Below are positions 39,556 through 46,320 of a DNA stretch of 64,000 nt, in pieces. This DNA is from Lysobacteraceae bacterium (GTDB lineage Bacteria; Pseudomonadota; Gammaproteobacteria; Xanthomonadales; Xanthomonadaceae). Where the stretch lies: NCBI GenBank assembly GCA_004297225.1, contig SCUI01000013.1, positions 431,982 to 495,981 on the forward strand, in the 5' to 3' direction. The stretch's first letter is position 1. Every line of letters starts with the position of its first letter. The notes under the pieces are model-generated. The model worked only from the letters and a program-made list of their open reading frames with translations. It made no database searches and was not told the DNA's origin. A program made the position numbers and the translations under genes.

Positions 39556-42210
39556 ATGCTGAAACTCAAGCTGCTCGCAACCCTCGTGGGGACCACGCTC
39601 GGCGTCGCCGCGTGCCCTGGCGCGCAGGCGCAATCGGACACCAGCAATTCGCAGCGGGTCGGCAACCTGCAATTCGGCAACAGCCTGGACCCCGACGGGT
39701 GGCGGCCGTTCGAGATCGCGGATCCGCGCGGCATGTCGTGGCTTCATCCAGGTCAATTGCGGACGCCGACCGGTGCGCTGTATCCCTGGCCGCACCAGGT
39801 GGCCGAGGACGGAGAAGCCGAAGGCGAGGCACACGGAAAGACCGACTGGAGCTGGTTCGGCCTCCTGCAGCTGGGCTTCCTGTCCACCAGCGGCGACGCG
39901 GGCAACGCGTCGTTCCGCGAGTACACCGACTGGGACGACGGACCGGTGCTCGGTTTCGCGGCCATTTCCGGGGTCAATCGCGAGACTGGCGGCTTCGTCG
40001 AGTTCCGCGGCAGCCGGCTGGGCGGCGACGACCAGTATTACCGGCTGCGAGCGGGACGTTACGGCGCCAGCCGGTTCGAGTTCTTCCACCGCGAGGCGAC
40101 GCACACGCTCGGCACCGACGCATATCCATTCTGGGACGGCGTCGGCGGCACCGACCTGGTGCTGCCCGCCGGCCTGGCGACGGGAGATCGCCGTGCCGCG
40201 GTGCTCGAGGCGATGGCGGCACGGCCACGGCAATCGCTTGCAGTGGTGCGCGAAGCGACCGGCGCCGGCGTCGAAGCCGCGGCGACGCGCCACTGGATCG
40301 GCTATGCCAGCGTTTCGCGGGAACGACGCGAGGGCCAGCGCATTTGGGGCGGGCCGATGTACCTGACGTATTTCTTCGGCTCGCCGGGGGCAGGCGGCAC
40401 CGGTGCCCCGGGCGTACCCGGCACGTCGGGCGGACAGTACGAAACCGTGCGCCCGGTCGACTTCACCACCACCGACATCCACCTGGGCGTGCGCAACAAG
40501 GGCGGCGCACTGGGGTGGCTGGTCGACTTCAGCCTCAACGGCTCGTTCTTCCGCGACCGCAAGGACCACCTCTCGTTCCAGGCGCCGTTCGCGGTGGCGC
40601 CCGGCGCGACCTCGATGATCGATGGCGGCACATGGGCGCTGGAGCCGGACAACGACTACTACAACGTACGCCTGGAGGCCTCGCACCCGCTCCGGTTCTG
40701 GCGGGGGAATTTCTCGTTCACCGCTTCGTGGTCCTCGATGCGGCAGGACGACCCGCTGCAGGCGCCGCTCGACCCGCGGTTCTGTCCCGACGGTGCGCTG
40801 ATCGGCGCCAGCGGCATCGCCTGCTCGGACTGGAACTCGACCGCGGCGCTGTCGCGCGACAGCGCCGCGGCACGGATCGACACCAGCCTCGTCGACCTGC
40901 GCGCGGATTTCCGTCCGACCGACGCGCTGCGCCTGTTCGCGCACCTGCAACGGCACGGCGAGGACAATCGCACGCGCTACACGATGTTCAATCCGCTGAC
41001 CGGGCAGTACGGCTACGTCGCCGAGAACGGGACCGTGGTGCTGCTCATCCCCGAGCCCGCGTTCTCCGGCCTGTTCGAGCCGGGCGATCCCGCGTATGCA
41101 TCGGTCTTCGCCCGGGTCGCAAGCATTCCGTTCTCGGAGGATCGGACCAGCCTGGAAGTGGGCGGGGAACACGCGCTGGGCGAACGGGATTCCCTTGGCC
41201 TGCGCTACCGCGTGGAGCGTCGTTCGCCGCAATGGCGCGAACGCACGCGGATCACCGAACAGAGGCTGTCGCTGGACTGGGACGGGCGGGTGTGGGGAGA
41301 TGCCACGCTGCGGATGGGTTACGAACGGGAACGGCGCACCGGCGGCCGCTACGACCCCAATCCATACCTGGATGCGTTCTCGCCGTCGATGCCGGGCTAT
41401 GTACCGCCGCCGACCGGCTACACCGCGTTCACGGTCGCGCAGATGTCCAAGTACGACATCGGCGACATGGATTCGGGCAAGCTCAGCGCGATAGTCGTGG
41501 TGCCGGTCGGCCTCGATGCCACGTTCACCGGCAACCTGCACGGGCAACGCCGCGATTACGGGACCGTGGTCGGCCGGCGATCGTTCGACACGCTCGGTGC
41601 GGATGCGTCCTGGGACTGGGCGCCATCGCCAGCCACGAGCATGGGCGCATACGCCGGTTACGAGTCCAGCAGGCTTGCGCAGGGCAACGTCGCCGACAAC
41701 GAAGCGCTGACCTTCTCCTCGCCCGACCAGGGCGACATGGAGTTCGGCGGGCCGTTCTTCCCGTTCGCCAACTTCTGGTCCGCGGTCGACGAGGAACGCA
41801 ACATCAACGCGGGCGCCTGGCTGCGGCATGCCGTGTCGCCGCGGGTACGCTTCGACCTCGGCTACGACTTCACCGATTCGCGCGGCCGCAACCGCTACGA
41901 CGCCGCGAACCTCGCGGCGATCTCCGTCGTATACGCGCGGATCCTCGACCAGGCGGCCATCGGCGACCGGTTTCCGGACAATGTCTTCCGCCGGCACGAA
42001 CTCACCGCCAACCTCGATCTCGCGCTTGCCGGCGACCTCCAGCTCCGCCTGTTCTGCAAGTACCAGCGCGGTCGTTTCCTGGACTGGCACCGGGCCGGGT
42101 TCGAGACGCCGGCGGACCTGGTGATCGGCAATCGCGTATTCACCGAACTCGCGCCGCCCTCGCGCTGGCAGGCGATGGTGCTGGGCGCGTTCATCACGGT
42201 GCCACTGTGA
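39556..42210 (+). CDS. MtrB/PioB-family outer-membrane beta-barrel protein
   Basis: An 884-residue outer-membrane protein resembling MtrB/PioB, the sheath for a decaheme cytochrome. A signal peptide (LLATLVGTTLGVAACPGAQA) precedes a mature chain rich in alternating aromatic/polar beta-strand patterns (FVEFRGSRLGGDDQYYRLRAG, read in parts; LGLRYRVERRSPQWRERTR). It ends with hydrophobic residues (AFITVPL) consistent with Bam recognition. The N-terminal CxxC of Shewanella MtrB is not seen in the mature region. Start ATG 39556 follows GGAGG. Longer than typical MtrB (about 700 aa). Confidence 0.85.
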   Translation: MLKLKLLATLVGTTLGVAACPGAQAQSDTSNSQRVGNLQFGNSLDPDGWRPFEIADPRGMSWLHPGQLRTPTGALYPWPHQVAEDGEAEGEAHGKTDWSWFGLLQLGFLSTSGDAGNASFREYTDWDDGPVLGFAAISGVNRETGGFVEFRGSRLGGDDQYYRLRAGRYGASRFEFFHREATHTLGTDAYPFWDGVGGTDLVLPAGLATGDRRAAVLEAMAARPRQSLAVVREATGAGVEAAATRHWIGYASVSRERREGQRIWGGPMYLTYFFGSPGAGGTGAPGVPGTSGGQYETVRPVDFTTTDIHLGVRNKGGALGWLVDFSLNGSFFRDRKDHLSFQAPFAVAPGATSMIDGGTWALEPDNDYYNVRLEASHPLRFWRGNFSFTASWSSMRQDDPLQAPLDPRFCPDGALIGASGIACSDWNSTAALSRDSAAARIDTSLVDLRADFRPTDALRLFAHLQRHGEDNRTRYTMFNPLTGQYGYVAENGTVVLLIPEPAFSGLFEPGDPAYASVFARVASIPFSEDRTSLEVGGEHALGERDSLGLRYRVERRSPQWRERTRITEQRLSLDWDGRVWGDATLRMGYERERRTGGRYDPNPYLDAFSPSMPGYVPPPTGYTAFTVAQMSKYDIGDMDSGKLSAIVVVPVGLDATFTGNLHGQRRDYGTVVGRRSFDTLGADASWDWAPSPATSMGAYAGYESSRLAQGNVADNEALTFSSPDQGDMEFGGPFFPFANFWSAVDEERNINAGAWLRHAVSPRVRFDLGYDFTDSRGRNRYDAANLAAISVVYARILDQAAIGDRFPDNVFRRHELTANLDLALAGDLQLRLFCKYQRGRFLDWHRAGFETPADLVIGNRVFTELAPPSRWQAMVLGAFITVPL

Positions 42211-42221
42211 AGGAACCAGGC

Positions 42222-42932
42222 ATGCATACGCGGAAATCCTCCCTGCATGGCGTCGCGGTCACCACCGCGGCGCTGGCCCTCGGGCTTGGCGCGGCAGTCG
42301 CGTCCGCCGGCAACCCGGCGTTCCTCGACCTGCGCGGCCAGCGACCGGTCAGCGGCGACGCCGCGGCCGGCAAGGCGCAATCGACCGTCTGCAGCGCCTG
42401 CCACGGAACCAGCGGGCTCGGCGTCTCGCCGATGTTCCCGAACCTGGCAGGTCAGTCGGCAACCTACCTTTACGTGCAGTTGAAGTCGTTCAACGGCGGC
42501 CAGCGCCGGAATCCGGTGATGGCGCCGATGGCAGCCGCGCTGGACGATGCCGCGATGCGCGACCTCGCCACGTATTTCGCCTCGCTGCCGGCAAAGCCGC
42601 GCGACGGCGCCGCGGCCGCCAGCCCGCGCGGCGCATTGCTGTTCAAGGCGGGCGATCCGGCGCGCGGCATCCCGCCTTGCCAGGGCTGCCATGGCAAGGC
42701 CGGGGAGGGGCCGCGTTCGGCGGCCGACGTGGCCGGCGACGCACCGCGTCCGCCCTGGTCCACCATCCCGCGCCTGCGCGGCCAGTCCGCGGTCTACCTG
42801 GCCAAGGCGTTGCACGACTTCCGTGGCGGCGAACGCGCCGGCACCAGCAATGCGCGGATCATGCAGGGAGTGGCGAAGTCGCTGGACGAGGCCGACATCC
42901 AGGCGCTGGCCGATTACCTGGCATCGCAGTGA
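42222..42932 (+). CDS. Diheme cytochrome c, c4-like
   Basis: A 236-residue periplasmic protein with a signal peptide cleaved near ASA-GN (residues 29-30) and two cytochrome c domains, each with one CxxCH: CSACH at 57-61 and CQGCH at 153-157. Methionine ligands are likely in the PVMAPMAAAL and IMQGVAKSL segments. The two-domain layout resembles cytochrome c4. It follows the barrel gene after 11 bases with AAGGA upstream and probably passes electrons between the decaheme conduit and inner-membrane oxidases or quinol complexes. Confidence 0.9.
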   Translation: MHTRKSSLHGVAVTTAALALGLGAAVASAGNPAFLDLRGQRPVSGDAAAGKAQSTVCSACHGTSGLGVSPMFPNLAGQSATYLYVQLKSFNGGQRRNPVMAPMAAALDDAAMRDLATYFASLPAKPRDGAAAASPRGALLFKAGDPARGIPPCQGCHGKAGEGPRSAADVAGDAPRPPWSTIPRLRGQSAVYLAKALHDFRGGERAGTSNARIMQGVAKSLDEADIQALADYLASQ

Positions 42933-42989
42933 GCCGCTGATTCGACAGCCGGGATCCATGGATCCGTGGCCACGGGATAGGATTCGGGC

Positions 42990-43739
42990 ATGGAAGCGCG
43001 GCGGCGAGACCTGCGGAAATTCCTTGCAGCCATGTTCCTGGCGTGCCCGTGGCTGCCGCTGCAGGCGCAATCGCTTCGCTTCGGCGGCGAACTCGCGCTG
43101 TCCTCGCAGCTGGTCGACCAGGGGTTGGCGATCACTCCGGCCACGCCCATCCTCCAGGCCTCGATGGCCTGGACATCGCCCGGAGGCTGGTCGCTCGGCG
43201 TGGCCGGAGGCGTGGAACTGCGCGCGCCAGGCCAGCCGGTCCTGGTCCTCGGCCGGGCGTCGCATGCCTGGGCGCTGTCCGAGGACTGGATGGGCCAGGC
43301 AAGCCTGCTGTATTACGACTATCGCGCCAGGCGCGGCGTGGCGATTCCCGACCGGGTAGACGCGAACCTGTACTTCACCTATCGCGACCTGCTGAGCATC
43401 GGGGTGACGGCGATGCGCCCGGTCGACGGGCCGCGGCAGCAGCTGCTGGGCGCGGCCGACATCGAACTGAACTATCCGCTGTCGCGGCATTTGTCGCTGG
43501 CCGCGGGCGCCGGCATCGCGCAGGCAAGCATCCGGGCGTATGGTCCGCATGCGTACGGCGCTGGTTACCCGGGCCGGTACGCGGTGGAGTCGTACGGCTT
43601 CGGCAGCCTGGGACTGGCCTGGACCAGCGGCCGCCTGCGGCTGCAGCTGGACCGCAACCTGAACAGCCTGGGCAATCGCCGCGCCTATGGTTCCGAAGGG
43701 CCACGGGACTGGGTCGCGACAGCGTCCTGGAGGTTCTGA
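42990..43739 (+). CDS. Small outer-membrane beta-barrel-like protein
   Basis: A 249-residue protein with a signal peptide (RKFLAAMFLACPWLPLQAQ) and repeated beta-strand patterns (LRFGGELALSSQLVDQGLAI, WSLGVAGGVELRAPG, RHLSLAAGAGIAQ), ending in Trp-Arg-Phe, the terminal phenylalanine of outer-membrane barrels. The layout recalls the TIGR02001/TorF-type putative porins, but I do not recognise it with confidence. It follows the diheme cytochrome after 57 bases and precedes the ECF sigma gene, so it may belong to the electron-transfer operon. Confidence 0.75.
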   Translation: MEARRRDLRKFLAAMFLACPWLPLQAQSLRFGGELALSSQLVDQGLAITPATPILQASMAWTSPGGWSLGVAGGVELRAPGQPVLVLGRASHAWALSEDWMGQASLLYYDYRARRGVAIPDRVDANLYFTYRDLLSIGVTAMRPVDGPRQQLLGAADIELNYPLSRHLSLAAGAGIAQASIRAYGPHAYGAGYPGRYAVESYGFGSLGLAWTSGRLRLQLDRNLNSLGNRRAYGSEGPRDWVATASWRF

Positions 43740-43742
43740 AGG

Positions 43743-43772
43743 CAACCAAAGCGCGCACGCGCGGCACCCACG
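43743..43772 (+). promoter_or_regulatory. Putative autoregulatory ECF-type promoter before the sigma gene
   Basis: CAACCA at 43743-43748, 17-base spacer, ACCCACG at 43766-43772; the ATG of the ECF sigma factor is 34 bases downstream at 43807. It begins only three bases after the stop of the barrel gene. It has one change from consensus in the -35 box and two in the -10 box, as expected for a weaker self-promoter. Confidence 0.65.
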
Positions 43773-43806
43773 CAGGAAGAGGGGGAACCGGACCGGACCA
43801 CCTGCC

Positions 43807-44385
43807 ATGAACGAATCCGACGCCCGTGACGATGCCGCCGACCGTGCGCTGCTCCAGCGCATGGCACGCGGCGACCGCGTGGCGCTGGGTACGCTGTACC
43901 ACGGCTACCACGGCAGGCTGTGCCGGTTCCTGTCGCGACTGACGCGCCGCCAGGACATCGTCGAGGAGGTGGTCAACGATTGCTTCTGGGTCGCGTGGCA
44001 GCACGCCGGCGAGTTCCGCGGCGATGCGCGCGTCTCCACCTGGCTGATGGGCATCGCTTATCGCTGCGGGCTGAAGGCGTTGCGCCGCCAGGGCGACGAT
44101 CCGGTGGACGATGCGATCCTCGCGGACATGGAGGGAGCGGATCCGGGCGAGGACCGTGAACTGCGCGACCTGCTCAACAAGGCCATGCAGCACCTGAGCG
44201 CCGAGCAGCGGGTGGTGGTCGAGCTCGTGTACGGCGTCGGCCACAGCCTCAACGAGGTCGCCGCGATCGTCCAGTGCCCGGTCGGCACGGTCAAGGCGCG
44301 ACTGTTCCATGCCCGGGTGAAGTTGCTCAACGTCCTGCCGGCGCTGTCCGGCGAGGATGGCGCGCGGGAGGGCGCGACGCCATGA
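43807..44385 (+). CDS. ECF-type RNA polymerase sigma factor
   Basis: A 192-residue group IV sigma factor. Region 2 spans about residues 25-92 (LYHGYHGRLCRFLSRLTRR, DIVEEVVNDCFWVAWQHA, VSTWLMGIAYR) and region 4 about 122-172 with the helix-turn-helix HSLNEVAAIVQCPVGTVKARL. Regions 1 and 3 are absent, as in all ECF factors. The ATG at 43807 is preceded by a purine-rich AGGAAGAGGGGG rather far upstream. The stop overlaps the anti-sigma ATG (ATGA), the standard coupling for a sigma/anti-sigma pair. Six matching promoter-like elements in this window are its likely targets. Confidence 0.92.
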   Translation: MNESDARDDAADRALLQRMARGDRVALGTLYHGYHGRLCRFLSRLTRRQDIVEEVVNDCFWVAWQHAGEFRGDARVSTWLMGIAYRCGLKALRRQGDDPVDDAILADMEGADPGEDRELRDLLNKAMQHLSAEQRVVVELVYGVGHSLNEVAAIVQCPVGTVKARLFHARVKLLNVLPALSGEDGAREGATP

Positions 44386-45011
44386 ACCATTCCACGGGCC
44401 AGGATTGCGTGTTCGCCTGGGAGTCCATGCCGCATGCCCTGCACGGTCGGCTCCCGCAAGCGCAGGCCGAGTGGCTGGAGGGGCATCTTGCCGGTTGCGA
44501 GTCGTGTCGCGCGCAGTTCGCGAAGGAGCGGCGCCTGCAGCGCGCGATGATGCTCCCGGCCGGAATGCCGGCGGATGCGGAGGCGGGGCTGCAGGCCTTG
44601 CTGGCCAGGATCGACCGGCCCGACGTGCCGACCACCGCGACGCCGGCGATCACCGGCGGCTGGGCGGGGCGTGCGCTGGTCGCCGCCGTGCTGTTGCAGG
44701 CGATCGGGCTCGGGGTGATGGGCGCGAAGCTGTGGTCGCTGGATCCGGCCCCGGCCTATCGCACATATAGCCAGGGAACTCCCGTGGCCGCGGCGGCTTC
44801 GATCAGGCTGGTACCCGATCCCGCGATGAGCGTCGCCGATTGGGATGCCTTGCTGCGGGCGCACGGACTGCAGGTGGTGGCCGGGCCCAACGAGGTCGGC
44901 GCCTATACGGTGGTTCCCGCATCCACGTCAGCCGGTCGCGAGGCGCTGATCCGGCAGTTGCGCGCGAACGCGGGCATCCGCCTGGCCGAACCGGTGGCCG
45001 GCACGCCATGA
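44382..45011 (+). CDS. Zinc-motif anti-sigma factor, membrane-spanning
   Basis: A 209-residue single-pass membrane protein. The cytoplasmic N-terminus has the anti-sigma zinc motif His35-x3-Cys39-x2-Cys42 (HLAGCESC); one membrane helix lies at about residues 104-126 (ALVAAVLLQAIGLGVMGAK); the periplasmic C-terminal domain of about 75 residues ends REALIRQLRANAGIRLAEP. That ending strongly resembles residues just before the catalytic domain of the protease encoded next. Translationally coupled to the sigma gene. Expected to hold the sigma factor until a periplasmic signal is sensed. Confidence 0.85.
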   Translation: MNHSTGQDCVFAWESMPHALHGRLPQAQAEWLEGHLAGCESCRAQFAKERRLQRAMMLPAGMPADAEAGLQALLARIDRPDVPTTATPAITGGWAGRALVAAVLLQAIGLGVMGAKLWSLDPAPAYRTYSQGTPVAAAASIRLVPDPAMSVADWDALLRAHGLQVVAGPNEVGAYTVVPASTSAGREALIRQLRANAGIRLAEPVAGTP

Positions 45012-45022
45012 GCACGCCATGA
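45001..45022 (+). repeat. 11-bp tandem duplication at the anti-sigma/protease junction
   Basis: The sequence GCACGCCATGA occurs twice without a gap (45001-45011 and 45012-45022). The first copy holds the anti-sigma stop; the second holds the protease ATG at 45019. Together they create a four-codon mini-frame (ATG 45008 to TGA 45022) bridging the two genes. Confidence 0.85.
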
Positions 45023-46320
45023 ATTGGCGCATGCCGCTGCTGTCGGCGATGGCGTTGCTGCTCTGCGCATGCGCGCATGCCCCGCGCAACCTGGCCGCGG
45101 CGCCAGCCATCGATGCGCGGCGCGACCTGGTGCTCACGGTCGCCAACCCGATCGCCGCGCCGGCGCCGCATGCCGGTTCGAACGTGCTCGGTTACGGTGG
45201 CGGCAGCCATTACCGCGGCGGCCAGCGCGCGATGGCCGCCCTGGCCGAGTTGAAGCGGCAGTACCAGCTCCGGGAAATCGCCGGGTGGCCGATCACCCCG
45301 CTCGGGCTGTATTGCGCGGTGCTGCGCCCGCCGCACGGCGTGGATCGCGAAGCGCTGCTCCGGGCCCTGTCGGCGGATGCGCGGGTGCGCCTTGCCGAAC
45401 CGCTGCGCGAATACGATCTGTATTCGGGCAAACCGGACGGCGTCCGCCACAACGACCCGTACGTCGGGCTGCAACGCGGCTTTGCCGAGGTCCATGCCGC
45501 GCAGGCGCAGCAGTTCAGCCTGGGCCGCGGAGTCGACGTGGCCCTGGTGGACACCGGCGTCGACGGCTCGCATCCCGACCTCGCCGGGCGCATCAGCGGC
45601 ACGCATGACATGCTTGCCGACCGCTCCGCGGCCAGCGGCGGCGACCGCCATGGCACCGAAGTCGCCGGCGTCATCGCCGCGGTCGGCGACAACAACCTCG
45701 GCATCGTCGGCATAGCGCCGGAAGCGACGCTCAGCGTCTATCGGGCCTGCTGGCACCGGGCCGGCAACGGCGGCGCGCGCTGCAACACGTTCACGCTGGC
45801 CAAGGCGCTGGCGGCACTCGTGGAATCGGATGCGCGGATCATCAACATGAGCCTCGGCGGGCCGTCGGATCCGCTGCTCGAGCTGTTGCTCGTCGCGTTG
45901 CTGCGGCAGGATCGCATCGTCATCGCGGCATTGCCGCCGGACGGCCACGTGGAAGGATTCCCGGCGGCGACGCCGGGCGTGATCGTCGTCGGGCCCGCGC
46001 ACGCCGTGGCGGCGGCAGATGGCGTGGTGCTGGCACCGGGCCGCGACATCCTGACCACCCAGCCCGACGGCCGCTACGATTTCGCCTCGGGTTCATCGCT
46101 CGCGGCGGCACACGTCAGCGGCATCGCCGCGTTGCTGCTCTCGCTTTCGCCGGACATCGAAGCGCGGGAGGTCGGCAGGATCCTGCGCCGCAGCAGCGCG
46201 ACGCCGGGCGGGGACCATCTCGTGGACGCCGCAGCCGCGGTAGGGACGCTCAGCGGAGGACGCAACGTTCGCCTGGCGGCCGATCGCGTGGAGCCGCGGC
46301 GCTCGCGCCGCCAACCATGA
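45019..46320 (+). CDS. Subtilisin-like (S8) serine protease, predicted lipoprotein
   Basis: A 433-residue S8-family protein. A lipoprotein signal (LLSAMALLLCAC, likely lipidated Cys18) is followed by a propeptide-like region (about residues 70-140) and the catalytic domain with Asp178 (ALVDTGVDG), His211 (DRHGTEVAGV) and Ser360 (ASGSSLAAAHVSG). Where subtilisins have the oxyanion asparagine (AAGN), this protein reads AALPPDG, so catalysis may be altered. Co-transcribed with the sigma and anti-sigma genes, suggesting a role in sensing or in cleaving the anti-sigma factor. The 3' end overlaps the convergent membrane-protein gene by 71 bases. Confidence 0.85.
   Translation: MNWRMPLLSAMALLLCACAHAPRNLAAAPAIDARRDLVLTVANPIAAPAPHAGSNVLGYGGGSHYRGGQRAMAALAELKRQYQLREIAGWPITPLGLYCAVLRPPHGVDREALLRALSADARVRLAEPLREYDLYSGKPDGVRHNDPYVGLQRGFAEVHAAQAQQFSLGRGVDVALVDTGVDGSHPDLAGRISGTHDMLADRSAASGGDRHGTEVAGVIAAVGDNNLGIVGIAPEATLSVYRACWHRAGNGGARCNTFTLAKALAALVESDARIINMSLGGPSDPLLELLLVALLRQDRIVIAALPPDGHVEGFPAATPGVIVVGPAHAVAAADGVVLAPGRDILTTQPDGRYDFASGSSLAAAHVSGIAALLLSLSPDIEAREVGRILRRSSATPGGDHLVDAAAAVGTLSGGRNVRLAADRVEPRRSRRQP

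Noticed and set aside
42930..42990. Another copy of the ECF promoter element before the small barrel gene
   Set aside because: No CAACC box is present in the 57-base gap, only a short CCGGGATCCATGGATCC palindrome without known role.
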